Of a DNA stretch of 64,000 nucleotides, positions 11,232-23,217 are shown in pieces. The DNA is from Anastatus disparis (Eukaryota > Arthropoda > Insecta > Hymenoptera > Eupelmidae), in NCBI GenBank assembly GCA_017163975.1, contig JAFFSR010000310.1, positions 223,501 through 287,500 on the forward strand, written 5' to 3'. Numbering within the stretch: position 1 is the stretch's first letter; each line of letters begins with the position of its first letter. The notes below the pieces were generated by a model. That model ran no database searches, was not told the origin of the DNA, and saw only the letters and a program-made list of their open reading frames with translations. Made by a program: the position numbers and the translations under genes.

Positions 11232-11592
11232 GGTCAAGGTTATTTCTTTAGTAACTTTCAATGAGGAATCCCATGGTGAACTTTATTTTGACCTTGAGGA
11301 TTACCTTCAAGGTCATCTTAAGGTCAACTTTTTTTTCAAGTGCGAACCCCCTTTTTTGATACCGGCAATCGGAAGAGTGGAAAATTCTACGGTCAAATAT
11401 GTACTCAGGTCACATGACCTGAATGACCTTGAACCTGATTTGAAGGACATCTGAAACTAATGACCATCTGACCTCTGGAAAGGTCTGTATCGTACTGGAC
11501 AAGGCCATTCCTTTAGTAAGTTTCAACGAGGATTCGATGGTGACCTTTATTTTGACCTTGAGGATGTCTTTCAAGGTCATTTCAAGGTCATC
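11232..11592. promoter_or_regulatory. Cluster of AGGTCA half-sites in mariner 5' region
   Basis: Twelve AGGTCA/TGACCT hexamers lie in about 360 bases. At least five are extended TCAAGGTCA or TGACCTTGA, which is the monomer site of FTZ-F1/ERR-type nuclear receptors. Part of the density comes from one duplicated block (GACCTTGAGGAT occurs near 11290 and 11534). Whether any receptor binds is unknown; the clustering itself is directly visible. Confidence 0.55.
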
Positions 11593-12058
11593 TAAACTCA
11601 ACGTTGGGCTAATTTAAGGTGAGACTTTTTTTATACTAGTCAAGATAATGGTTACTTCCAGTAAATTTGTAATGTAATAAATGGCTCGAAGAATACGAGT
11701 AAGGCTCTTTTTCACGCTACACAGTTATTGCATATGTACTCTGCACTCATGCTGAGTTAGCGACGTCAACAATTTCCTTGATCGTTTTAGTATTTATCCA
11801 TTGTTTTTAAGTCATATTTTACAATTGAACTCCCGATTCTAATATTTACCTTCCTCAGAAAGTAACATGAATTTAAAGCGTTAAATGCTAAATTTTTGTT
11901 AATTAAAAATTTTTTCTTCATTTTCTAAGTGTTATACAAAAAATTTAAATAATTTAATAGACTTTACATTTGTAGTATCTCTCTTTCGAATAAGTAAAGT
12001 TTGATTTTTTAATTTTTCGAAGTCTTCCCGCAATTTGTTTAGTTTTTTGTTCTCATTT

Positions 12059-13151
12059 TACTCAAAAGCCGTGGCGCATGTTCGACTTTCTGAGCGGGAA
12101 AGAATATCTCTATTATTCATGCGTGGTTGGGGAGATCGTCAGCGGAGTTTAAAGGATAAGCGGATATTATTTAATCATACTTTCCGTAACAGAGATGGTG
12201 CAAGCCAAATATCTAAATCTACAGTACAAAGAACTGTACGGCGTTTTGATGAGCATGGGACTCTCAATGATCTCGAGAGATCTGGCCATCCAAAGTCTGC
12301 AACTACTGAAGGAAAACAATTTGAGATCGCTCAAGTTTTCGTTGAAAATCAGCATCATACTCTACGTAAAGCATCAAATGAATATGACATTTCTCATGAA
12401 TCAGTGCGAAAAATATTAAAAAATATAAATTTCCATCCCTATAAAGTACATTTGGTACAAGAGCTTAGTTATGATGATCCAGACCGCCGAGTTGAATTTT
12501 GTGAAACAATGATGACTAGAATCAACGCAAATCCAAATTTTTTGTATAATACAGTTTTTTCTGATGAAGCTACTTTCCAGTTAAATGGTGAAGTAAACAG
12601 ACATAATTGTAGATATTGGTCGGTTGCAAATCCTTTTTGGATGCTGGAAAGTCATACACAATACCCGCAAAAGCTTAATGTTTGGGCTGGTATCTTGAAT
12701 GATACATTGATAGGTCCTTTTTTCATCAACGGCAATCTCACCGCCGATAGATATGAAGAGCTTCTCAGAAATCAAATTATACCAGGAATAAGAGAAGTAG
12801 CAGGTGATAATTTTGACGAAATATGGTTTTAACAGGATGGAGCTGCGCCTCCATTTGGTAGGAATATACTTAAATGATCAATTAACTGGTAGATAGATTG
12901 GAAGAAGAGGTGCAATTGAATGGCCTGCTAGATCACCCGATCTGATGCCCCTTGATTTCTTTCTTTGAGGTTATTTAAAAAGTAAGGTATACGCACCTCA
13001 ACCACAAACTTTAGACGAACTGCGGAACAGGATTTCACAAGAAGCTGTTTTAATAGATACAGAAATGATCCGCAGAGCTGTTACTGCTTCTTATGAACGC
13101 ATAGCTGCTTGCCAAGAAGTTGAAGGCTCGCAGTTTGCACAAATGAAATAA
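12059..13151 (+). pseudogene. mariner transposase, broken
   Basis: An open stretch carries a helix-turn-helix N-terminal half (ERISLLFMRGWGDRQRS; SKSTVQRTVRRFDE; SGHPKSATTE; SHESVRKILKNINFHPYK). The start of the DDE domain follows: first aspartate in TVFSDEATFQLNGEVN, second in QDGAAPPFGRN, third in SPDLMPLDFFL. In intact relatives, as I remember them, the last two aspartates are 41 residues apart (rosa/DD41D-like). Breaks: stop at 12830 in place of a conserved glutamine, another after FGRNILK near 12875, then a frame change and further stops including one after LDFFL. Coding resemblance continues to a final stop at 13149. It would cut and paste the flanking element; it is inactive here. Confidence 0.88.
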
Positions 13152-13163
13152 ATATTAGCAAAA

Positions 13164-13363
13164 TGTGAGAGGCAAGAGGACTCACGCTAAACCAGCACCC
13201 CATCGTGAGAGGCAAGGAGACTCACGCTAAACCAGCACCCCATCGTAAGAGGCAAGGAGACTCATGCTCAACCAGCACCCTATCGTGAGAGGCAAGGAGA
13301 GTCACGCTAAACCAGCACCCCATCGTGAGAGGCATGGGGACTCACGCTAAACCTGCACTCTAA
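13164..13363 (+). repeat. 40-bp minisatellite, five copies, inside the mariner
   Basis: Unit close to TGAGAGGCAAGGAGACTCAC followed by GCTAAACCAGCACCCCATCG. Copies differ by single changes; the last is the most divergent (CCTGCACTCTAAAGG). It lies between the transposase stop and the right inverted end. Confidence 0.93.
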
Positions 13364-13529
13364 AGGGAGCAGAATTTACTACGTCAACGTTGTTGCTCCT
13401 GGGTAATGCCAAAAGCAAAACCATACCTTTGATCTTTCCTAAAGTTACTAAAGGAATAACCTTGACCTTTGCCAAAAATATCTTGCTTAAAAAAATACAG
13501 GACCGTTCCATTACTTTTTTGACACCCTG

Positions 13530-13943
13530 TATATATATTTATATATAAATATTCTTATTTCATAATACTTTATTTATTAACCACAAAAATTTTTATATAC
13601 AGTCTATATACAGACTATAAACAGACTAGAAAATTTCACCTACACTTGACCTACACAGTCAATTATTTGGAAAAGTGTATCCGATTGATAATGACTTTTT
13701 GTGCACACTCAAGTTCGGGTTAAGGTGCGTATCAAAACTCAAGACAAATTATTTCAATACGTGATCTCGTCTGTGATTGGTGAACTTGTCAATATAGAGC
13801 TTTCGCTAGTAATGTGTTTCAGCTTCAACTATAGAGTATTATTTTATAAGTTGGTTGGTTACTTTGCACGTTTTAAAAAAAATTGTAATTGAATATTATT
13901 GAGCGAGATATTTAAAATTCTAATTACAATTTATTGTTCTAAC
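13530..13943. other. No gene recognised
   Basis: Starts with a short TATATA tract from the mariner target. A 63-codon plus-strand frame at 13701-13892 has no recognisable motif. Confidence 0.4.
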
Positions 13944-13947
13944 TTAA

Positions 13948-14328
13948 GAGGAGGTCACGTATCTCTGTCCTTTTCTAATCAAAAAAATGATTTTTTACAA
14001 AAACTAATAACTTTATCAAAAAATGAAGAGAAAGCCGCATCTTGCATCAAAAAAAAGCAATATTTTCTTTGATAAGAAAAAATTAATTTTATTGCTTCGT
14101 TTTCAAGAAAACCTTGAAAAACCAAATTGTCCACCCTAACCTCTATGATTTAAGTTTTTCAAGGTTTTCTTGAAAACGAAGCAATAAAATTAATTCTTTC
14201 TTATCAAAGAAAATATTGCTTTTTTTATTACGAGATGCGGCTTTCTCTTCATTTTTTGCTAAAGTTATTAGTTTCTGTAAAAAACTCAATTTTTTGATTA
14301 GAAAAGGACAGAGATACGTGACCTCCTC
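13948..14328. mobile_element. TTAA-flanked foldback MITE, GAGGAGGTC tip, copy 1
   Basis: Flanked on both sides by TTAA. Tips are GAGGAGGTCACGTATCT followed by CTGTCCTTTTCTAATC, and the full complement is at the right end. The arms (about 180 bases, including GAAGCAATAAAATTAATT) pair almost perfectly around a short centre (CCAAATTGTCCACC). The tip module is shared with the elements at 16.8, 21.07 and 24.79 kb, but the arms are not. Confidence 0.85.
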
Positions 14329-14332
14329 TTAA

Positions 14333-16459
14333 GTAAAAATATTTTTTATTTTAGCCTTACTGAAAAATTATCTAATTATTAATTTCTTTATCATCAATAT
14401 GTCTTGGTGTGAAATCCCACACCATCAAAATCACTAGGTATGGAATGTTCCATACTATCCATAACGGTAACGGCGCCACTCGTTGCAGTGGCTACAAACA
14501 TTTATGCAAACTCAATAATTATTATTGAAATTAATCTATAAGTTCCCTGGTAGAAATGTGAACATAAAAAATGGTGTATAATACAAATCATGGGCATTAT
14601 TAATAGTAATATTTTGTCATGACAATATTGGCCAGTAAATAGTCAATTTTCACCAAATCTGCAGAGCCCAAATTTTTTGTATAGGCAAAAAATTCTAATA
14701 GAAATATGTTGTCCTCAAAGTGGATATTTTAAATTCCTACAAATATTGTAACCTATAATTCCAATACATCTTTTCATCTACGTTTAAATTGTAAAATTTG
14801 TTTAATAAATACAAAGAAAGCAAAAAAATAAATAGTCTCAAACACAAATATTTATAAAGATTTAACCATTAATACTTTTTCTGCTTCTCAAATTCACTTT
14901 TTGAGTTATTATAGCTAGTTCATAGCTACTGAATTCAATAAAAGAAAAAATGAAATTCATAAAAAATTTAACTTTAATTATTATGAAAAAAATGGAGTTT
15001 AATTATATTGAATTTAAGTCAAAGAAACAACTTCAATACCAAAGAGATAAACAAGAGGTTGGATACAGAATAAATTGAGCGGATTTGATGAATGAGTTGT
15101 AAGTCGAACATTCAATGTTTGACTATAAATTTCTTAACATTTATTGAAATAGGGCTTAATTCTGATACAAAGGTTCAAGTGGAAAAATATTTATGGTGGT
15201 AAACTTTATTGGTAAAGAAGAATAATGAAGGTTAGGTGGTATTTACAGCATTCAATTCAACATAAATAGTCAATAGATCCGATTGATATCAGTAACAGAA
15301 AAAAAGAAGTAAAAGCAGCAAACGGTAAAATAACAAATTATTAAAGCAGGTGTGAGAAAATTATTGGATTGTCGGTAAATCAGGTAACGGTATTACTGGC
15401 AGTTGGTACCAGTAAAAAGATTAGATGTGGTATAGATTTGTTTTCAACTCAATAAACTAACCCGTTATGTATAAGCGTTAAAGATTCTGTTCTTCTTTAT
15501 AAAAATATTACAAATAAAAATAAAACAATAATATTACGAACGCAATAATCAACATTATTAAACGTATGATTACATAATATAAGAGTAAGAAGGATAGAAA
15601 GAAAAATGAGGGGGTGAGGAGGTTGTGAAATAACGTTGGGTGGATAAGAAATCTTCTAATAAATAATGTAATCATTAAAAATAGGTAGCTAGAGAAAGAC
15701 TTGTAACTTTATTTGGGAGGTGGCCAAGTTGAAGGGGGAGAAAAGGGATAAGAGATTGGTGAGGAGATGGTAAGAGGGTGAGGAATACGAGAAAATATTT
15801 AGACTGAATCTGGGCTTACGACTATACATAGATTGATACTAGTAGGGTTTCCCCTGCCCGCGCTACTTGTCAATCCCCTAATTTAAAATCTTTCTCACAT
15901 CAAAATCATATAGTATTATATTACTTACTATATAAATTTAAGTGTAGCATAATAAATTCTGAAAATTAATTAAGATTTCTACGTAAAAAAGGATGATAAG
16001 ACAGACGTATAAAAATACACATTCTGTTGTACTAAACAGACTGAAATTTCACAATAATAGAAAAGAAAATTATAGTTGAAATTGTCGATGACATACAAGA
16101 ATTCGATATGTAAATGAATTAGTATACAAAAAATTTTACGCATAATGTTTAAATTAAAAACATTGTTTCAGCTATTATCAAAATCAATGAAAATATAATA
16201 ACTTTTATTTTTAATTAATGTCACTTTGTAAAAAATAAAAAAAATGTATCTTAAAATATTAAAGAATAAAAAAAATATTTTGAATCACATATAATCAAGT
16301 TCATATATCTGCTAACATGATGGACAAACATTGTTTTTGTCAAATTCTTTGCATGAAATAGGAAAAGAAATAACCTGAGTTATTTTATTTGTTTTTAAGA
16401 GACTGCTGTATACCAACACAGATACCTGTTTTACCGACTCCATTTAAAATTTATGTTTT
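14333..16459. other. AT-rich region without supported genes
   Basis: Patches of different composition: GGTAACGGCGCCACTCG near 14466; a purine-rich stretch at 15600-15800 (GAGGGGGTGAGGAGG); and CCCCTGCCCGCGC near 15851. I found no reading frame with motifs, no terminal repeats and no RNA gene. Could include decayed elements. Confidence 0.4.
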
Positions 16460-16798
16460 ATAAAAACTAGTTACTGGAGGCAGAAATTAAGAGATGGTTT
16501 CGATGCGTATAATAATTAGAAATATTTTCTATCATAAGAATAAATTAATTTTATCGCTTTGTTTTCTAGAATAGTTGGAATAACTTGAAAATCGTATTTT
16601 CTGCCTCTAATCTCTAATTTTATAAGTTATTCCAACTTTTCTCGAAAATTAAGCGATAAAATTAACCTATCTTTATAAAAAAAGTGTTAATTTTCATTAC
16701 AGAAATCGAAACCATCTCTTCATTTCTGACTTTAGCTGCTAGTTTTTGGAAAAAAAATAAATTTGTAATTAGAAAAGGACAGAGAATACGGCGGCCTC
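16460..16798. mobile_element. TTAA-family foldback MITE, copy 2, left tip missing
   Basis: The right end has CTAATTAGAAAAGGACAGAG-type sequence, then ATACGGCGGCCTC and TTAA. The arms pair (AAACTAGTTACTGG outward to GAGATGGTTTCGAT; centre near 16600), but the left 40-base tip module is absent, so the copy is truncated. Arm sequence differs from copies 1, 3 and 4. Confidence 0.75.
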
Positions 16799-16802
16799 TT
16801 AA

Positions 16803-18349
16803 TCAGAAGATATAATTGTTTTATTGCCTTTTATACAAACGCTTTTTGAACAAAATATAATCGCAACTGTAATATACTTTCAGTCACGATAGACATTAAT
16901 GTATTGAAGGACGAGTGCAAAATAACTCGTAGTCCTTGTATAAATAGTCAAAAAGTGCATACTACATGAATGTTCTTTTCTGCAATGTAAGATCGCTAAA
17001 CTCCCAGACAACTTTAAGAATATAAATTATATTCAGATACTTTTCTTTAATTTCCAGAAATTATTATACTATTTATTCTCTAAACAATTAATTTCCAACG
17101 GACGCTCTAGTAAACGTTTGATTAGGATTCAAATCAGAAGCGAAAGTTATTTTTAGAACATCAGCTTATTATGTAATAATTCACAATTGAATAATTAAGT
17201 ACTACCTTGTGAGTGGACATATAAAAAAAATTTCTGACGAAGGATGAATTACTAAAAACATTCCATTTGATCAACATACGATATCTCAAGAATTACCTTG
17301 ACGATCAATTAAAAATTACATGTTATATTATATCAATTAAGCAAGATAGAAAAGTTTAATCACAATGAAAATAGAGTCAGCTAGAAAAATAAGTGTGAAA
17401 ATACAGGATGATTCTGGCATTTCAGAATTTTATATTAAGTAACCTAGCATATAAAACATAATAACTCTTTGGTTATATTAGGACATAAGACATTAATATT
17501 TTGAAAATTATAGTTATATTATCAAAGAAAAAATATACGTAAGTAAATTTCATTCACACCATCTGAGACAGTCATAAATTTTGACTTTGTTTTGGAAAAA
17601 TGGACCATTCAGGTAACATTGGAATTGCTAGAATTTAATTTTATTAAATGCTCCAAAACTCAATTAAATTTTTAATTTATTCATAATTATTTTGCAGGAC
17701 TTGATGTTTTATCAATGATACATTTGAGTTTAGAGTAAGATACAAATATAATATTGATTAAGGGTAAAGGAAACGCGTTGTTGTCACTCGAAACTTTAAG
17801 GTTATTCAATATCAGTTATATCATAAAAAATTTATGGACTTAAGGTATCAGAATTGCGTTGAAGCTTGGAAAAAATCAAATTTAAATGTGAGATTAATTT
17901 TTTTTTTTATTATTATAATAATTAATTAAACTTTTGTACCTTGGATATATATGATATACAAGACTTTGGTTCGTGAATAATTTAAAAAAAATCTCATCAG
18001 ATGATTGAATTCCGTTCCTTCATTCAAATATTTGATTTTGGTGGTAAGTACAGGCTTTTGCAGCCAATTTTAAGTAAATATTCTTTGAGAGTTTCAATAA
18101 GATGAGTTCAAGTCAATGTTGAACTAAATTTGATACATGAATTTCACAAAAATCTATTTTTTTCAGTACTTTCAACTTTTTCTGAATCAATCTTTTAAAT
18201 TCCTTTTTTTTAAACTAATTTGTTTTCTTGTAAAGATATATAAATTAAAGATTTCTGCAAATTTTGAAATCAATGAGTTCAAAATTGGCAGAGAAAGCCT
18301 GCAGTAACTACCAAAAACAAGTGTTCGACTAAAAAAAAGTATTTTAATC
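16803..18349. other. AT-rich region, nothing recognised
   Basis: No open frame above about 60 codons, no inverted ends and no tandem array could be supported. Confidence 0.45.
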
Positions 18350-18354
18350 ATCAG

Positions 18355-19185
18355 ATAGATAGATATAATTTATTTTTGTAGTATAGATATAAGAAGTAAA
18401 ATACATGAAATACATAAAAATAATATTACATATTTAAAATGGAAATTGCACAGTATCAAACAAATGTAATACCTTGTCCTCATTAAAGCTCCATACAACA
18501 TTTCTAGTCAAATAAAAAGTCGTTTGGACTTCTTTTTTAATAAGCATGAAATAGAAATCAGATATGAAACTCGTGACAGTCCCTCTTTATGGTGATTTTA
18601 AACTCTTATTCCCTCAGCTGTCATGCAACATGGTTCCCCCCTAATGAGGTCATGTGTAAAGAGATTGCCGTCTAGTTCCACGACAGTAACCTATTTAGAG
18701 CGAAAGGACTGCTACGTTATCAGTCGAACGCAATGCCGAAAAGTTCATAATAGAGCACTCGAATATAATTTTTTAATGTTAGTAATTATAGAACGTTAGT
18801 TTTAATTGAATAAAATAGAAAGATAAAATTAACTTAGTTTATTGAATGATTAATTGAATATCATACAAAAGAAATACGACTTTGCGTTATAGGAAAGGGA
18901 GAGGTCAACTCATCGGTTACGTCGCCTTTTGGATCTCTCTTAGAACGACGTACTGTTCTCTGCTTAAGAGGCTAGATTAAACAAGGTTTCGAACTTCAGC
19001 TGCTAAGCAGCAATTAAGCCTATTTCGGTTCTTAGTCTTCTTTTAAATGTTTCCAAAACTCGAGCCATAGTCATTGGGAGTGAGCAGTACATCACTCGCT
19101 TACAAATAAAACAGAATAATATCAAAGAAGACAGTATTGAAGGGCGAGCACGAAGCGCGAAAGTCGTCAGTCGTGCCTTACACAC
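18355..19185 (-). pseudogene. Possible decayed LINE 3' region (minus strand)
   Basis: On the minus strand a 60-codon frame near 19185-19003 contains MTMARVLETFKRRLRTEIG, reminiscent of the C-terminal tail of some reverse-transcriptase polyproteins. About 650 bases further on comes AATAAATTATATCTATCTATC, a LINE-like tail. The link is weak: no RT motif is visible and the stretch between is not open. It could equally be unrelated DNA. Confidence 0.2.
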
Positions 19186-20375
19186 GGAGAGAGTTTTGCA
19201 TTATAAAAGATAATGCGTTTAGAAAACGCACCACAAAGTGGCTCGCATGAACGATAAATAGCGATGCGTGTCTGAACATGCATGAAGTTTTCGATGCGGT
19301 GCCACCTTACACTGTATTTCATGCATTACCGCAAAAAAAGTGATGCACGAATTATGAAATGCAAACCAGTACGCGTGGATTACGATGCGAAAGGCAACCC
19401 TTTTTCTAGTGCGACGCGCATCATATTTCTTGAGGCGAAATTCTCTCTGTGCATGCAAAAAGCGAAGTTTTTTGACGTCTATTACGCTGGCACAGCAACA
19501 TTAAAACGCGACGATCTAATCTACACCATATTTTGTTGCTAATTTGTTGCTAATTTGTTACGCCAGAAACGATTTTGTTGCTCCAGCCGTTTCCGAGAAA
19601 CCATGGCTGTGCTAGCGTAAGTCTTACGCTAGCTCGACCACTGATATAACTTTTTTTCTAATTAAGATATTTTAACAATTCGAATTGTATATTTTGTTGC
19701 TAATTTGTTGCTGAAAGATGGTATATCGCTTGATTTCAAAATATTAATATTTGACTGGATAACTAACACTATACCTTCAAAAAATTTGATAAATCACTAA
19801 ATTAAAGGATGGAATAAAAATTAGTAAAGGATATTTTGTTTCTAATCTGTTGATAAACGATAATATATTGCTAGATTTAATAATATTAACTTTTGAATAA
19901 ATTACCGATACCGAGACTAAAGAAAATTTTGAATGTTATGTAAATGATGAGGTAGAAAGAAAATTAGTGGTCGATATTTTTCTGCGGATTTTTTGCTGAT
20001 ATTTCTATCAATATTTTCGTTGCTCAAGCCATTCTCGAGGAACCATGGCTTTATTAGCGTAAATGTAACGTCAGTACGACCCCTAATGTAACTTTTTATC
20101 CAATTAAGATATTTCATTAATTGAAACGGTATATTTTATTTGATATGTTTCTCTTATAATTTTTCTTTTAAATCACGAAAAATTGGTATCTGATCCAACA
20201 AGTGACATGAAGGTCGGAAATATTTTTGGATTTTTTTGACTATTTTCTCTGGGACTTGAGACGCGTACGCCAAGGTAAGTGTAATATAGAATTATTACCA
20301 CGGTTTTTAATTTCGATTATGGTATTCTACTAATAAAAAAGCCACATAATTGCTAATTTTTTCATTTAAGTGGAT

Positions 20376-20975
20376 TTAAAATGGACACTGCACCTGTACT
20401 TTTAGATATTGCCCATCTCTCGTTTTTTGCAAAATTTTAAGAAAGTAATTGCAGCTTGTAGTATGTACCATGAAGATTATGCAATTTAAGGAGGAGGGTC
20501 CATAAGTTTTCTGGCCACTCGTAGAAAAAGTATACTCCTTTTTTTATCATTTTTGGTGTAAATAGATAAGGGAAACATTTTCAAGGTCAACTGCACTGGT
20601 TCGCAGCGTGCGCTGAACTTTGTCTGGATATGGGAGTCTCCATAAATTTGAGAAAACGTGGTGGCATAGTGGGTAATTTTAAAAATTATATGATCCATCT
20701 ATGCATGTATGCATGCATTTATGGACACACACACAAAAGTTCAGCACACGCACCAAACCAATGCAGTTGACTTAAAAAATGTTCCCTTTATCGATTTACA
20801 CCAAAAATTAAATAAAAAAAAGGGTATTTTTTTACCAGTGCCCAAAAAACAGCCTTTATGGGCCCTCCTTCTTTCAAAATAATATCATTCATTCGTTATT
20901 TAGAATTTTTAGTTCCAATATTATACATAAAAAATTTTCTATTTTGTACCAGAAATCGAAAATTCTTAAAAACTA
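20376..20975. mobile_element. GGAGATGTAAAA-family foldback MITE, third copy, degenerate and interrupted
   Basis: Left part has AAAATGGACACTGCACCTGT and TTGTAGTATGTACCATGAAG; right part has ATCATTCATTCGTTATTTAG and AATTCTTAAAAACTAAT. These are the two arms of the element at 26127-26499, separated here by an unrelated foldback at 20484-20872. The far right tip is missing. Confidence 0.65.
20484..20872. mobile_element. Nested foldback with GGAGGGTCCATAA tips
   Basis: AAGGAGGGTCCATAAG at the left and TTTATGGGCCCTCCTT at the right. The arms pair through TTTACACCAAAAATGAT-like and GGGAACATTTT blocks; the centre includes GCATGTATGCATGCAT. It lies inside the arms of another MITE, a direct view of nested insertion. 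Confidence 0.7.
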
Positions 20976-21066
20976 ATAAATTGATTTTTTTTTTAATTTA
21001 ACTGAATAATCTTGATGGTAGGGAAGACCGGGGTTAAAACTAACAGGAGTAAATATTAACACTTAA

Positions 21067-21447
21067 GAAGGGGCCGAACTATCTGTCCTTGTCTAATAGC
21101 GTTTTTCATCATTTATTTAAACACTATCCGGTATAACAAGAAAAAAATAGCAGCCCCCGCTAGATATTAGTATAATAAGTAAATTTTGTAATAACAACCA
21201 AATTTTTTCACTGCATAGTTTTTGAATAATTAGAGACCTACCAAAAAAAGATAGGGTATATTCTAGATTGCTAGTAGGTCTCTAATTAGTCAAAAACTAT
21301 GCGGTAAAAAATTTGGTTGTCATTACAAAATTTACTAATTATACTAATATCTAGCGGAGGCTGCTATTTTTTTCTTGTTATACCGGATAGTGTTTACATA
21401 AATGATGAAAAACGCTATTAGACAAAGACAGCTAGTTCGGCCCCTTC
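21067..21447. mobile_element. TTAA-flanked foldback MITE, copy 3
   Basis: TTAA on both sides. Tips GAAGGGGCCGAACTATCTGT and CCTTGTCTAATAGC with the complement at the right. The arms carry ACACTATCCGGTATAACAAG and ATTAGAGACCTACC, unlike those of the other copies. Centre near 21255. Confidence 0.85.
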
Positions 21448-22144
21448 TTAATATATAATAACACAGTCCTAGAGGTTCCATAGTTATCTTTGTGAGTTAT
21501 AACATCCTCTATAATGTAAACATATTTAGTACCGCACACGACTTCGCAGAGGAGAGACGTAGAATACAACCTTTTTTGACAGGTAATATAAAATTTCCAT
21601 ATACGTAAATATTTGTTTTAGATTTCTTTTGATATACTTAATAATATTAAAATTATTTTATATTAATCCACGTTAAAAATGAGTTATTTAATCACATTAA
21701 TATTATATGCACATGTTCATATATATTTTGAATGATATTTTTTTTTTAAATAACTGTGTAAGCACAAATATCAACGAAACTTCAGGATAAATATTAACAC
21801 TGTTAATAGGGTATAATACTCATTATGTAAGGATTGGGCTCACTTGAATTGTACAAAAGGTGATATTGTCTTGTTTATATGCCAAAATCGTGATTTTAAT
21901 AACAAATTCTTTATTTAAAATTAATACGTAGAACAAAAAGATCAAATTGTTTTTGCGTTTGGAAAATATAAATAATTTTTTCACATTTTATTCTAAATTC
22001 CTTTTTTACATATGACTTGTTATTTGTGCATATATTCATATTTATTTATAACTATATAATGTTACTAGATTTTTAAACGCTTATGGTTCTTTAGCATCAA
22101 TAACTAGAAGCTTGAACTTTTTTTAAATGAAAGCCGAGTTCAAA

Positions 22145-22345
22145 TCCTTTCGCAATAGTAGTTACAGCATCTAAAAATATTATTTTTTTCTAAAGATGTA
22201 GAGCAATGAAAATTGGATCTGAATTCCTCTTGATAACATTTATTAACAATAAATGCTAAAATTTGGCCCAATTTTCATTGCTCGATCAATTTGGAAAAAA
22301 ATAAAATTTTCAGATACTGTAACTACTATTTCGAAAGGAATAGAA
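22145..22345. repeat. 200-bp imperfect foldback
   Basis: CCTTTCGCAATAGTAGTTAC pairs with GTAACTACTATTTCGAAAGG, and GAGCAATGAAAATTGG pairs with CCAATTTTCATTGCTC nearer the centre. Likely a MITE relic; no target duplication seen. Confidence 0.65.
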
Positions 22346-22403
22346 ATGAAATGTGAAACTTCTCTAGGAAAATTTTAAAACTCATAAATAGTATATTACG
22401 ACC

Positions 22404-22600
22404 CATGGCCAAAAATGTAAGAAAGATCTCAGATAACATGTAATTATTGACCGAGGCGAAGCCGAGGCTTACTAACATGTGATCTTAGACTTTCTTATTT
22501 ACTGGCCAAGGGTTGTATACAATTTTTCTGCTCGACGGCGTCGGAAAGCGGGCACTTTGTTTTGGACAGCGGCCCAAAAGTTGTCGCTTTCCGGCTAGAG
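22404..22600. repeat. Hairpin with CCC/GGG tips and GC-rich centre, plus adjacent short hairpin
   Basis: CCCATGGCCAAAAATGTAAG pairs with CTTATTTACTGGCCAAGGG around a centre ACCGAGGCGAAGCCGAGGC (22404-22512). Next to it GTCGGAAAGCGGGCACTTTG pairs imperfectly with AAAAGTTGTCGCTTTCCGGC (about 22535-22595). Confidence 0.6.
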
Positions 22601-22917
22601 GGCAGAAAAGTTTATTCAATCTTTATCCCTATTTTTTGTATTTTAAAAATTATTTTAAATTTAGAATTTTTAAAGAATTAATTTTTTTTAATTGCAAATG
22701 AAATTAATGAAATTTCTGTTACGATATTTATTTTACAAAAATATAATTTTTTAATTTTAATCGCCATTATCAAAAGTTTAATTATTAGAAAAAAAGTTAC
22801 TACGGTGGTCGTGTAGCATACGACTTATGCTAGCACAGCCATGATTTCTCGAAAACGACTGGAGTAACAAAATCGTTTCCGGACGGAAACGTCAGCAACA
22901 AATTAGCAACAAAATAT

Positions 22918-23217
22918 GCGTGAGTGCGTTCAGTACCACGCAGGCGCTAACTTAGTATAGGCGTCGCTTCAGCTGTTCGTAAGTAGAGAGAACGTTGCGA
23001 GCTCTCGAGCAAGCAGGTCGAGCTTCAGACCTCACTGTGATAGGGTCTACCTGTACGCTGTAGTAGCGGCCATTTACATATAATAAAGTCAACTCAACCG
23101 TATCTTTTGTTGTAGTTATTTCACCATTCCTTCTTGAATACGTTCCAGGTTTGTAGTCCAGGATTAACTATAACGACTATCTTGGCTTAACGAAGCCCCT
23201 TAATATATTTAATCTAT
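22918..23217. repeat. 300-bp insertion in a subrepeat, possibly an LTR fragment
   Basis: Compared with sister units at 23.52 and 23.82 kb, which read ACAAAATATTCTTTATTAAT or similar, this unit is split after AACAAAATAT. The insert is GC-richer and contains ATATAATAAAGTCAACTCAA followed by CCGTATCTTTTGTTG, resembling the R/U5 part of a retrovirus-like LTR. No TG...CA ends or 4-6 bp duplication could be fixed, so the LTR reading is tentative. Confidence 0.35.

Larger units (their letters stand above)
11170..13529 (+). mobile_element. mariner (IS630-Tc1-mariner, probably DD41D group), complete but dead
   Basis: Begins CAGGGTGTCAAAAAAGTAAC and ends with its complement GACACCCTG, each end flanked by TA, the target duplication of this superfamily. 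The inverted ends extend for over 80 bases (GGCAAGATATTTTTGGCAAA, then GGTCAAGGTTATTTCTTTAG). Inside are a regulatory-looking AGGTCA-rich 5' region with an internal duplication of about 75 bases, a broken transposase gene and a 40-bp minisatellite. At 2.36 kb it is long for a mariner. It inserted next to an (AT)n tract. Confidence 0.9.

Noticed and set aside
11170..13529. Active autonomous mariner
   Set aside because: Transposase has several stops and a frame change, including in the conserved WF-QDGAAP region.
19219..19542. Overlapping open frames on both strands in a GC-richer patch
   Set aside because: No motif recognised on either strand; they overlap the end of the 4.8-kb inverted-repeat element. 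Left unannotated as genes.
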